A stretch of DNA of 64,000 bases, taken from positions 105,250 through 169,249 of the forward strand of contig NZ_BNAF01000012.1 of the NCBI RefSeq assembly GCF_014653155.1. Reading direction: 5' to 3'. The notes beneath the pieces were generated by a model, which had not been told where the DNA came from, did no database searches, and was given only the letters and a program-made list of their open reading frames with translations. The position numbers and the translations under genes were made by a program. The DNA comes from Sphingobacterium griseoflavum (lineage in GTDB: Bacteria > Bacteroidota > Bacteroidia > Sphingobacteriales > Sphingobacteriaceae). Every line of letters starts with the position of its first letter. Position 1 is the stretch's first letter. This document shows, one piece after another, positions 52,001-59,462 of this stretch.

Positions 52001-52142
52001 GCGGTTCTCCATTTTCGTTAATAACAATACCGGATATTAATCCAGACGTTTGAGCAGAAAGAGACCACACAAACAATAACAGCGATGCGATCATCACGTA
52101 ACGCCATTTAATAGCACCACAGAAAAAAAATCCAGCGATCAT
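49086..52142 (-). CDS. SusC/RagA-family TonB-dependent outer-membrane transporter, pair 2
   Basis: I chose the ATG at 52142, about 1018 residues; a later Met (52094, MIASLLLFVWSLSAQ) would give a shorter, more typical signal. It has the carboxypeptidase-regulatory-like domain (GLISGIVINENGEPLSGATVTVKG), the TonB box EVVVVGYGTQKRVNLTG, a plug with YGTRAANGVILVETKRG and a barrel ending FGVNVNF. It differs clearly from pair 1, so it probably takes a different glycan fragment. Confidence 0.93.
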   Translation of the reverse strand: MIAGFFFCGAIKWRYVMIASLLLFVWSLSAQTSGLISGIVINENGEPLSGATVTVKGTVMSVSTDGKGEFRLQTDAKSGILVVSFTGFVTTEFNLDGKDFYRFEIKSISAGLEEVVVVGYGTQKRVNLTGSVSSVSAKDIEDRPITQASQALAGLATGVSVSQGAGRPGNDGASVRIRGLGTFSGAGNEPLVLIDGLAASLNDIDPNNIKSISVLKDAASASIYGTRAANGVILVETKRGSSGRLMVNYNNTIGWQRVTELPDFVNSGSYAELFNEANTNMGRALTYTQEEINKFNSGSDPDNYPNVPHLKNLLNSGSGFQTNHNLGFSGGNDQSRYLFSLGYLNQDGIVAKNNYQRYNFLLNFDSEIFENLKLKVNVNGNTAKTAEPKHFDGDMMHMIGFAVRQGPIYAGRKSDGTYGYQDNYSPEAWMSSESFVNRANKFFLGGAELAWELLPGLTWSGKAGYNYSNYTDNSFTSNFVFDENKTVGPNNLNVSSGDNSLITLQSLVNLDKKFGTHVLNLLGGYSEERYRSDWTSAFRDNFPSNLLHELNAGASSNMQSSGSGEEWALRSFFGRAQYNIDDRYLLEANARYDGTSRFPGSGRWGLFPSISAGWRISEESFFKNNVTAIDNLKLRASWGQLGNQNIGNYPYQNVLNLGYGYPIGDVFSPGARLVNLANADITWETTTVTDIGVDLTLLNGKLDFVVDYFDKYTDDILYNLTVSGVLGLTPSEVNAAAVRNRGIELMARYSGNIGKVGFSFSPNFTYTKNRVTRLAGDLQQDIAKGLFVGHSLGAIYGYSADGLFVNDADVADYATQPYAAEPGFVRYADISGPDGVPDGIVDPTYDRQIIGNTVPKYSFGATLNLDYRGFDASLILHGLAGFERQMGAYQAFAFYNGGQIQQWQADGRWTAENPDPNADYIKLSSLNMGSGTIMTSTFWNRNASFLRVKNAQIGYSFGEQTIKKIGVSRLRVFLSGQNLLSFNSFYRGWDPEMNQATGDNTPFYPITSVYTFGVNVNF

Positions 52143-52237
52143 TTTGAGTTTTATTAAGTTCGAAAAAAGGCGGCTACACCTTGGCAACCACCACTAAATA
52201 TTTGGTTAGCGGTATAAATATAAATAAGCGCATTCTT

Positions 52238-52275
52238 GGATGGCTGATACCGTATACAGCATGTATCAGCCATCC
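52238..52275. repeat. Perfect 13-bp inverted repeat between GH29 and susC
   Basis: GGATGGCTGATAC and its complement enclose a 12-nt loop. Outer TTCTTGG/CCAAGAA arms extend it with a 3-nt bulge. It lies 26 bp past the GH29 stop codon. A stable stem here could separate GH29 and SusC expression. Confidence 0.6.
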
Positions 52276-52300
52276 ACCAAGAACACTAAAGCATCACAAA

Positions 52301-53935
52301 CTAAGATATTCTGAGCACGAACGCTATGTCGTCTCTATACACATGCTTGGGAATATTTACCTCTAGGTGTGTGTTATGCCTGACAAAATCTAAAGGATTA
52401 TTACTGCCCAAAGCCACTATTTTGCTTATTTTCTTTCGTTTACTATTCGTTTTTCCCAGCGATTTGATAGTGACTGTATTGTTATCGGGAATTCCCAGCA
52501 CCGTAGCAAATAGATCCTTCCCTTTGGTCGTGAAACGGATATCATCTGCTGTGAAGGGTTTACCTTTGCCCTCGTTGAATCCCTGGGCCGTCAATTCTGG
52601 TGCATCTTTCTGTGCAGGACCTTCACCGAAAACATCCCACGGCCTGCTTCCTATTATCGCTTCAGAATTTACCTGCATCCAATCTGCTATCCCCTCGACC
52701 ACCAGGCGCGCCTTATCATCCAAAGAGCCGTCTCCACGAAGCGGAACGCTCAAAAGCAAATTGCCATTTTTACTAACGACATCCACCAGCATGTGAATCA
52801 CCGTTTTTGCCGATTTGTAATGTCCGTTATCATATATCCTCCGATCGTAATGCCAAGCACCTATACAGGTACAGGTTTGCCACGGCTCGGGCTCTATTTT
52901 ATTGCTCTGACCACGTTCTATATCCCATACCATGCATTTACGTTGCTTTTCATCCAAAATCTTTCCGTTTATCACGGCCTGTAGTTTTCCACCATGCCAT
53001 TTTTGGTTTTCGTTATAGAAATGTGCCGCTATCTGAAGACCTACATCACTTATAGGCCATAGGGGAAGCGCAGTATCGTCGAAATATACAATATCTGGTC
53101 TGTAGTTATCAATAAGCTCTAATGTTCTATCCCTGAAGTTTTCGCAATAGTCTTTCGTGGGTACGTTTACGCCAGTACTGACATCCCAGTGCCATTGTCT
53201 ATGTATACTATGTCCATCCTCGCTATCTTTGCTCAAGGCATGATCTTGGGCGTAAAGTCCCTGCGGATCCATACCCTCCCACCATTTGCCTTTACCATCT
53301 GACTCGCTTAGCTTGCCGTCGTATGGAATCCCTTTGAGCGGTCCCTTTTTATCCGATCGTTGTGCAGTCTCATACCAAGTCCAAGCATGTGCGGCATGAA
53401 CACTCACGCCGAAACGCATACCTCTTTTTTTAGCTGCACGTTCCCATCCTGCTACAATATCCTTTTTTGGACCAACCATCGTACTGTTCCATTGGTGATG
53501 ACTACTCTTATACAAGTCCAAATTATCATGATGATTGGCAAGCGCCATAAAATACTGTGCACCGGTACGGGCATATAGATCCATCAATTGTTCGGCATCC
53601 CATTGCTCGGCCTTCCATTCGTTTATAACGTCCTTGAATCCGAATTGAGAAGGATGACCGTAGGTCTGTACGTGATAATTGTATTGATCAGATCCTTCCT
53701 CGTACATACCTCTGGCATACCAATCGCCACGCTCAGGCTGACATTGCGGGCCCCAGTGCGCCCATATACCGAACTTTGCATCGCGGAACCATTCGGGAAC
53801 GCGATAATTCTCTAAAGAAACCCAATCAGGTCTAAACGGCACCTTCACCCAATTTCCCTGACCATGGGAAAATTTACTTAAATAAAGAGCTGGAATAGCT
53901 GTTCCCAACATCTTAATAACTGTTCTCCTATTCAT
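52301..53935 (-). CDS. GH29-family alpha-L-fucosidase
   Basis: I chose the ATG at 53935, where MNRRTVIKMLGTAIPALYL forms a Tat-like signal; 544 residues. The catalytic TIM barrel shows family-29 segments: WFRDAKFGIWAHWGPQ, FMALANHHDNLDLY, the nucleophile region RPDIVYFDDTALPLW and a later NGNLLLSVPLRGDGSLD. A small C-terminal beta-sandwich follows (about 440-544). It releases terminal L-fucose (possibly L-galactose) from glycans in the periplasm or at the surface. It lies between the mutarotase and the SusC/D genes. Confidence 0.88.
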   Translation of the reverse strand: MNRRTVIKMLGTAIPALYLSKFSHGQGNWVKVPFRPDWVSLENYRVPEWFRDAKFGIWAHWGPQCQPERGDWYARGMYEEGSDQYNYHVQTYGHPSQFGFKDVINEWKAEQWDAEQLMDLYARTGAQYFMALANHHDNLDLYKSSHHQWNSTMVGPKKDIVAGWERAAKKRGMRFGVSVHAAHAWTWYETAQRSDKKGPLKGIPYDGKLSESDGKGKWWEGMDPQGLYAQDHALSKDSEDGHSIHRQWHWDVSTGVNVPTKDYCENFRDRTLELIDNYRPDIVYFDDTALPLWPISDVGLQIAAHFYNENQKWHGGKLQAVINGKILDEKQRKCMVWDIERGQSNKIEPEPWQTCTCIGAWHYDRRIYDNGHYKSAKTVIHMLVDVVSKNGNLLLSVPLRGDGSLDDKARLVVEGIADWMQVNSEAIIGSRPWDVFGEGPAQKDAPELTAQGFNEGKGKPFTADDIRFTTKGKDLFATVLGIPDNNTVTIKSLGKTNSKRKKISKIVALGSNNPLDFVRHNTHLEVNIPKHVYRDDIAFVLRIS

Positions 53936-54035
53936 AAATCTTCTTTTTCGTAAAATCCGTTGAATGACCTCCGTTGACAGATCTGACAATTTTAGGGTAA
54001 CTCTTCGGTTTATAAAAGGGCTATTATTATACTAA

Positions 54036-54064
54036 CAAATGTAAGTGTCTTTCAAAAGAACAAA
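54036..54064 (-). promoter_or_regulatory. Putative promoter of the GH29-SusC/D operon
   Basis: On the minus strand TTTG (54064-54061), a 17-nt spacer and TACATTTG (54043-54036) resemble the consensus with a short spacer. It lies about 100 nt before the GH29 start codon. Confidence 0.4.
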
Positions 54065-54139
54065 ACCCACGTTATCGACAAAAACTTGTCCTTTATCGAC
54101 TTTGACTCAGTAAAGCCGCCGCATCACCATACTGATCGC

Positions 54140-54538
54140 TCAGGATATACGCGGATACAAATGGAAAATCCTATCCATCAATCTCCATTTTTTGTCCGTG
54201 CTCCCCTTCTTGCTCTGCTGGAATGAGGACATCCAGCATTCCCATTCTTGCTGTCTTGGAAGTGTGGCCAAAATGTTAAAAGCATCTTCCCACTGGAAAT
54301 CGACCCCTGTTTCTACGATCATAAAAAGCTTATTCTCCAATAGATAAATTTCCATCTCCAAAATGCCAACTTGCTTTATCCCTTCCCTAATTTCCTGCCA
54401 ATGAACTTCTTCGCTGTGCGCGGCAACATACTTGGCAATAAGTTCGGCATCATCGATTAAATCAAGTGTTTGGCAATAGCGTTTTATTGGTTGTGCGTAA
54501 TTTTTCTGAACGGCACCATATCTATCTTTTATCTCCAT
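54140..54538 (-). CDS. L-fucose/L-rhamnose mutarotase (RhaM-type fold)
   Basis: The 132-residue protein fits the L-rhamnose mutarotase family, which includes type-2 L-fucose mutarotases: RYCQTLDLIDDAELIAKYVAAHSEEVHWQEI with its active-site His, MEIYLLENKLFMIVETG, and the C-terminal W-x-x-M-DRIFHL. These enzymes interconvert alpha and beta anomers of the free deoxysugar. Next to a GH29 fucosidase, L-fucose is the likely substrate. It is slightly longer than the usual 104-115 residues because of an N-terminal extension. Confidence 0.85.
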   Translation of the reverse strand: MEIKDRYGAVQKNYAQPIKRYCQTLDLIDDAELIAKYVAAHSEEVHWQEIREGIKQVGILEMEIYLLENKLFMIVETGVDFQWEDAFNILATLPRQQEWECWMSSFQQSKKGSTDKKWRLMDRIFHLYPRIS

Positions 54539-54618
54539 TATGGTTTGTTTGTTACTGATGTTACCTTATTCTATTGTCACCAAGATTAGGATTTTGCTTA
54601 AGGAGCCACGCACCTTAG

Positions 54619-54882
54619 GTGAAACAAATCAAATGCACAATATACTTGGCTACTACTGTTAAGGCCTACAAGTCAAAATTAGCCATGAAAAGCCACCTGC
54701 ACTTGACCGTCATCGATAAGAACATGCACTTAATCGATATTTTAAAGGCCAACCTATTGACACATGCCGTAAAAGATGGTTACCTTTACGCTAACGACGA
54801 AGGACGTATTTAAATAGACTATACCATAGGCAAAGGCCAACATATTCATGCAACTGACCCTTATCTTGAAAAAGGCATATGA
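54619..54882 (+). pseudogene. Interrupted reading frame overlapping the AraC start (gene relic?)
   Basis: A frame beginning GTG at 54619 runs 64 codons to a TAA at 54811-54813. Past that stop it stays open for 22 codons (IDYTIGKGQHIHATDPYLEK) and ends in a TGA that overlaps the AraC ATG as ATGA. An upstream TAG precedes the GTG. The coupled end suggests the tail of a lost gene once co-translated with the regulator. I recognise no family. Chance is not excluded. Confidence 0.3.
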
Positions 54883-55760
54883 AAAGAGAAAAGTACAATT
54901 TAGATTTTATCCTGTTGAACATTGGTTATGCCGAACATCATGCAGATTGGAATTGGAAAAATATCAATAGCCCTTTTGCTAGAGTTCATTATATAGTAAA
55001 AGGCGCCGCGAAAATCGTGCGTAACGGTGGTAAGATAAAATTAAAAGAAGGGCATCTTTATCTCACTCCCTCCTATACACCCCATGGGTACGAGTGTGAG
55101 GAGGATCTTACCCTTTTCTACATCCACATTTACGAAAGTCCAGATAAACCACGCAGTATTTTTGATCTATTTAGTTTTCCCGTCGAAATAGTCGGCGATC
55201 AACTCAGCGCCAATTTGGTTAAGCGTCTACACGAGATAAACCCAGGAAGGGAACTTTCTTATTATGATCCGAAAGATTATGACAATTCTACCGAGCTAAT
55301 CAGAAATATAGCACTTCAGGGAAATACCCCGTTGGCTCTAGAACTCGAAAGTCAAGGAATTATAAAGCAGATCCTCTCTCGCTTTTTTGCACAAGCAGAA
55401 GAGAAAATCCCTAATGTAGACGAAAGGATGTCTAGGGTACTTGACTACATCCATTCGCACATTGATACCACGATATCCATTTCTGAATTGGCTGATATTT
55501 CCTTCTTGACGAAAGATCACTTGATCAGATCATTCAAAAAACAGATCAATTGCACACCTGGAAAATACATCAACCGAAAAAAGATCGAAAAGGCGCAGCT
55601 CATGTTATTAGTGGGAGACTATAGTGTGCAAGAGCTGGCCTTTAAATTAGGCTTTGATAATGTTTTTTATTTTAATCGCCTTTTTAAAAAGCTGACAGGC
55701 GAAAACCCTACCTCTTACAAAAAAAGACTCAAAGTTTTTGCCAATCAAGCAAAAGACTAA
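54879..55760 (+). CDS. AraC-family transcriptional regulator of the fucose locus
   Basis: The 293-residue protein has an N-terminal cupin-like sensing domain (about 20-150: YIVKGAAKIVRNGGKIKLKEGHLYLTPSYTPHGYE) and a C-terminal pair of helix-turn-helix motifs (about 190-285), ending GFDNVFYFNRLFKKLTGENPTSYKKR. The sensing domain suggests direct sugar binding. Encoded between the mutarotase and the catabolic genes, it most likely activates the fucose locus. No operator could be identified. Confidence 0.88.
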   Translation: MKREKYNLDFILLNIGYAEHHADWNWKNINSPFARVHYIVKGAAKIVRNGGKIKLKEGHLYLTPSYTPHGYECEEDLTLFYIHIYESPDKPRSIFDLFSFPVEIVGDQLSANLVKRLHEINPGRELSYYDPKDYDNSTELIRNIALQGNTPLALELESQGIIKQILSRFFAQAEEKIPNVDERMSRVLDYIHSHIDTTISISELADISFLTKDHLIRSFKKQINCTPGKYINRKKIEKAQLMLLVGDYSVQELAFKLGFDNVFYFNRLFKKLTGENPTSYKKRLKVFANQAKD

Positions 55761-56108
55761 AATTCCACTTCTACTTTTATAATCCGGCTATCTAATCCTA
55801 AAAAAGATTCATGAGCAGCGGTACATATTCCACCGGCAAGCTACGGCATACATGTAGCCAACTCTCCTTTCGCAAATGTCCTGTCGCCTTCATCTACTAT
55901 ACGGACGGCAACCTCATGTCCTAAAATCCTCGGATAATCAAAAAAAGTTGACTTGCCTTGAACGCATGAAATAGTCCGTTCCACAAATTTCTACCTGAGG
56001 AATCTCTACCAGCACCTGATTTGGTTGCGACTTAGGAATTGGCATCAACCTATATTCAAACCTGTTTGATTCTAAGCATATCAACGTATCCATACTATCT
56101 AAAGGCAT
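55757..56108 (-). pseudogene. Broken zinc-dependent alcohol dehydrogenase
   Basis: The frame starts at ATG 56108, overlapping the aldo/keto reductase stop by one base (TAATG). It reads as the GroES-like N-terminus of a zinc alcohol dehydrogenase (VLVEIPQVEICGTDYFMRSRQ, with the catalytic-zinc Cys). It then meets a stop after NFF at 55938. A one-base shift in the T7 run restores FDYPRILGHEVAVRIVDEG, the conserved GHE motif, until a second stop after TCMP. Then 26 further codons end at 55757. Most of the enzyme is missing, so frameshift plus internal deletion is the simplest reading. Confidence 0.75.
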
Positions 56109-57145
56109 TATCCAAATACCCTTTCCAATAATCCGAGTGCATGCATTTCTTCCCAAAAAGCAGTCGGGATAACCTTGGACGCCATGTTTATATTCGGCCT
56201 CACCTTCTCGGGTTTCGTCGTGTTGAGTGCGATACTCGCCACTCCTGGGATATTGAAGCTAAAATTGAAACATGCTTCCGCTGGCTTTACTCCATGTTTA
56301 GCGCATATCGACCAGAATTGATCTCGCCAGTGGTATAAATCTTGTCCTGCTTTAGTACCCCTGTCCACCAAACGATAGTTATAATGATCGCCTCCTGTAA
56401 GAAATCCGCCATTGAAGACTGCTGAATTCACAACACAAACTCCGCGCTTCTGTAGCTCCTCAATAAAGTCCACTAATTCCTGTGGATGGCTATGTATAGT
56501 CAGGCTATTGGCGATCATTACCCAATCTAAATCGATATCAGACGCAATTCGCTGTACAACTTTCCAATCCTTACATCCTACCCCTATGCCAATGACTTCG
56601 CCTGCCTCACGCAATTCCAAAAGTGCCCGGTAAGCTTCCAAGACCTCCCTATACCGCAATTGTGCTTCTTCCGCTGAATCTGCTGTTGCTAGGTATTCAT
56701 CCGGATCATGCACGGACAAGAGTGCAGCTCTGTATGGGTAAAGGAGATTGTTTCCCTGCACGTAACATTCTTTTATTCCGTTATAACTGATCCTTTGCTC
56801 GGCATCATTTTTAATCCCTTTCCATACTCCTGGCTCAAAGGTTGGCTCTTTAGTGAGCAAAGGTGTCTGAAACCAACCCAATTTATTACTGATCAAAACA
56901 CGCGATGGATCAACATCCAGATCCTGTAGACATTTCCCCAAAACATGCAATGACAATCCCGCTCCATATTTGCCGGCAGAATCAAAAACCGTTATCTCCT
57001 GCTCGTCGCCCTTCATGGATTGCTCAACAACCTGAAGTTTGGAATTGTAAGGAATATCCTCATAAAGATTACCTAGCCCACTTGTTCCAAACACAATTGG
57101 GGGGAGGGAAAGGGGTTGCTTCTTTCTGTATTTATTTTTATCCAT
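56108..57145 (-). CDS. Aldo/keto reductase, probable L-fucose dehydrogenase
   Basis: The 345-residue protein fits the aldo/keto reductase branch containing L-fucose and D-threo-aldose dehydrogenases: PIVFGTSGLGNLYEDIP, FDSAGKYGAGLSLHVLGKCL with the catalytic Asp and Tyr, GIGVGCKDW and VVNSAVFNGGFLTGG. The enzyme oxidises L-fucose to its lactone with NAD(P). It sits between a truncated fucose permease (stop 2 bp upstream) and the broken alcohol dehydrogenase, and appears intact. It is the only complete catabolic dehydrogenase of the locus in view. Confidence 0.88.
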   Translation of the reverse strand: MDKNKYRKKQPLSLPPIVFGTSGLGNLYEDIPYNSKLQVVEQSMKGDEQEITVFDSAGKYGAGLSLHVLGKCLQDLDVDPSRVLISNKLGWFQTPLLTKEPTFEPGVWKGIKNDAEQRISYNGIKECYVQGNNLLYPYRAALLSVHDPDEYLATADSAEEAQLRYREVLEAYRALLELREAGEVIGIGVGCKDWKVVQRIASDIDLDWVMIANSLTIHSHPQELVDFIEELQKRGVCVVNSAVFNGGFLTGGDHYNYRLVDRGTKAGQDLYHWRDQFWSICAKHGVKPAEACFNFSFNIPGVASIALNTTKPEKVRPNINMASKVIPTAFWEEMHALGLLERVFG

Positions 57146-57147
57146 AT

Positions 57148-57411
57148 CTATTTATTAGGTAAACCAATGATAATTCCCCATCGATAGCCTACACGCTTCA
57201 TCAACCGACCCGCCAATAAAGCCATAACCAAATAGACAATATAGACGGAAGAATCCACTAAAGTAGATTCTGCGGTAGATAAGTCGAAAAATCGCTTTAA
57301 ACGCGTAATTAATATGGGCTCTAAATTATGCGCAACTTCCCAAAGAAACAAAAGTGTAGTTATCAGGATGAACACGCCCGTAGCCTTTGTTATGTTTTTA
57401 GACTTGATCAC
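57148..57411 (-). pseudogene. fucP: Truncated L-fucose permease
   Basis: An 87-codon frame from GTG 57411 reads as the N-terminus of the FucP branch of MFS transporters: a first helix (GVFILITTLLFLWEVAHNLEPILI), then FDLSTAESTLVDSSVYIVYLVMALLAGRLMKRVGYRWGIIIGL. It ends abruptly with PNK and a stop, 2 bp before the aldo/keto reductase ATG. The family is about 400-440 residues long, so about 80 percent is gone. A clean deletion that kept the downstream gene in place is likely. Confidence 0.75.
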
Positions 57412-57835
57412 GATTTGTTTTTAAATAGAAAATACCTAGGTGAAATTACAATTATGAAAGCCTTAGGCACAGTTGATTTCTAAACCGCATGCATCAGTCT
57501 GCATCTTAAAACCCTCGGATTCAAAGAAAGCAAATAGAACAGTAGCAATCGATACAGTTATCGATGAGAAACTACACAAAATCGACATTATCGAAAGTGA
57601 GCTATATCTTTTAGATTAATTTATTATCTATAAACATCCATCCCACTGGCGACCGGATCAGGGTAAATATCGATCTTCTTGGTATTTCCGGCGGAAATGC
57701 GCTGGGAATAGTGTATAGCAGTAGAAGTGAAACAAATCAAACCCTAATATTCACTTTTCACTACAATAATCCGACTTTTGGTTACATCGACATATTGATT
57801 CCTATTGATCTTTGCTTCAACAAATAGTCAAGAAA
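57412..57835. other. Intergenic region between the fucose locus and the SDR cluster
   Basis: No convincing gene. It contains divergent upstream regions for the fucP remnant and the SDR gene. A plus-strand frame from about 57617 to 57827 lacks a start codon and does not resemble a protein family. Confidence 0.4.
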
Positions 57836-58615
57836 ATGGATTTAAAAAACAGTACCATCCTCATCACGGGAGGAACAGCCGGAATGGGATTAGAAATGGT
57901 AAAGCAATTCACCGAAATAGGAGCAGCAGTAATCGTTACAGGTCGTAAACAAGATGCACTAAACGAAACAAAAAAACTGTATCCGGGTGTACATACTTTC
58001 CAGAGTGACGTAAGTAATCCCCAAGACATTGAGCAACTATACAAAGACGTCACTACACAATTTCCCAAGCTCAACATCCTCATCAACAACGCCGGGATGA
58101 TGCGCCTGATAGACCTTCAGGACCAGTCATTGGATCTAGAAAACATCAACCGGGAAATAGCCACCAACCTTACCGGCACCATCCAAATGGTGCATCAGTT
58201 TTTGCCTCATTTATTGAAACAGCCATCTGCCGGTATAGTCAATGTATCGTCGGGGATCGCCTTTATGAGTTACTCAGCAGCTCCCATTTATAGTGCCACG
58301 AAAGCAGCGGTCCGTGCCTACACCCAATCGCTGCGTTTGCAACTGGAAGATACGAATGTAAAAGTATTTGAGATGATACCACCGGGGGTAAAAACAAAAT
58401 TGCAAGACGATTGGGTAAAAAAGCCCAACGAAAGCATGATGATGAATGCAGATGATATGGTAAGAGTCGTTGTAGACGGTCTGCAGAAAGATAAAAAAGA
58501 ATTGAAACCATTTATGATCCGCATCATCCAATTGGCGACTAAGATAATGCCTGGCTTAATGCTGAAGGTGGGGCATGGAGAATTTAAAGCGATCAAAAAA
58601 CTAAAAAAACAATAA
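57836..58615 (+). CDS. Short-chain dehydrogenase/reductase 1 (DltE-like)
   Basis: I chose the ATG at 57836 (MDLKNSTILITGGTAGMGLEMVK), 259 residues; an in-frame TTG lies 24 bp upstream. Features are the NAD(P) motif TGGTAGMG (TGxxxGxG), NNAG in ILINNAGMM and the catalytic Ser and YxxxK in PIYSATKAAV. It starts a plus-strand group with the DUF2147, DoxX-like and AraC genes, spaced 2-30 bp. Substrate unknown. Confidence 0.92.
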   Translation: MDLKNSTILITGGTAGMGLEMVKQFTEIGAAVIVTGRKQDALNETKKLYPGVHTFQSDVSNPQDIEQLYKDVTTQFPKLNILINNAGMMRLIDLQDQSLDLENINREIATNLTGTIQMVHQFLPHLLKQPSAGIVNVSSGIAFMSYSAAPIYSATKAAVRAYTQSLRLQLEDTNVKVFEMIPPGVKTKLQDDWVKKPNESMMMNADDMVRVVVDGLQKDKKELKPFMIRIIQLATKIMPGLMLKVGHGEFKAIKKLKKQ

Positions 58616-58625
58616 ATAAGCACTT

Positions 58626-59069
58626 ATGAAGAAGTTACTTTTTGCAACCGTTATGTTGCTGACATCTGCGCTAAGCTTTGCACAACAACCCGCAGACAAA
58701 ATCATTGGAAAATGGGAAAGTGTAGCCGGAGATGTAAAGTTGAAATTTGCAATTTTCAAACAAGACGGCAAATATTTCGGGAAACTGTTATGGGCATCCA
58801 ATATGTTTGAAGCCGATGGAAAAACGCCAAAAAAAGACAACAATAACCCTAATAAATGTCTGAAAAACCGCTCCAGGCAAGGCATTGTAAATGTCACCGA
58901 TCTTAAATTTGAAAAAGGGGAATACAGCGGTGGAAAACTATATAATCCCAGTGATGGCGATACGTACAGCCTCAATGCCAAATTGAAATCAGAAAACGAA
59001 TTGCATCTCCGGGGTTATCTAGGGGTTTCACTTTTGGGTAAAACAATGAAATTTAAAAGAATTCAATAA
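58626..59069 (+). CDS. Secreted DUF2147 protein
   Basis: The 147-residue protein has a signal peptide (MKKLLFATVMLLTSALSFAQ) and then a DUF2147 domain: IIGKWES near the N-terminus, FKQDGKYFGKLLWAS, and LRGYLGVSLLGKTMKFKRI at the C-terminus. The domain is a small lipocalin-like barrel found in many Gram-negative secreted proteins, without a known function. It lies 10 bp after the SDR gene. Confidence 0.88.
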   Translation: MKKLLFATVMLLTSALSFAQQPADKIIGKWESVAGDVKLKFAIFKQDGKYFGKLLWASNMFEADGKTPKKDNNNPNKCLKNRSRQGIVNVTDLKFEKGEYSGGKLYNPSDGDTYSLNAKLKSENELHLRGYLGVSLLGKTMKFKRIQ

Positions 59070-59098
59070 ATTAGTGTACCATTTAAAAACAACGAACT

Positions 59099-59461
59099 AT
59101 GATAAAAAGTATAATTTCTTTGGTATTGCTGCTGCTATCTGTTTATCTCGCATTCAAGCACGGCTGGGACACCTTTAACTACAAAAAAAATCCAGAATCG
59201 CTCAAAATGATGACCGAACTGGGCATTACAGAAAACATGATTCCCATTTTTGGCGGCATGACCTTGTTAATTGGTGTTTTACTCCTTATCCCAAAAACAT
59301 TTTTCATTGGCAATGTGCTCAATGCCATTTCGATTGTCATCATCATGACATTAGCAGTGAGAGCAGGCAACTTTAAAATGGCATTGATAGAAATTCCGTT
59401 TTTGATCATGCCGCTGGTGATGATCTGGTTGAAATATCCGTTTATAAAATCCATTGCTTAA
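59099..59461 (+). CDS. Small four-helix membrane protein (DoxX-like)
   Basis: The 120-residue protein has four predicted transmembrane helices (about 3-18, 48-63, 68-90, 97-118) separated by short loops, as in DoxX-like proteins. Those sometimes partner with oxidoreductases at the membrane. Family membership is a judgement from size and layout. It ends 1 bp before the AraC start codon, so the two genes are coupled. Confidence 0.65.
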   Translation: MIKSIISLVLLLLSVYLAFKHGWDTFNYKKNPESLKMMTELGITENMIPIFGGMTLLIGVLLLIPKTFFIGNVLNAISIVIIMTLAVRAGNFKMALIEIPFLIMPLVMIWLKYPFIKSIA

Positions 59462-59462
59462 T

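Noticed and set aside
54619..57745. A shared 15-mer (GTGAAACAAATCAAA) at 54619 and 57727 as a regulator site
   Set aside because: It has no symmetry, a different position relative to genes, and 15-nt matches are expected by chance a few times in a window of this size.
57617..57827. Plus-strand open frame before SDR 1
   Set aside because: It has no start codon, lies in the upstream region and its translation resembles no protein family I know.
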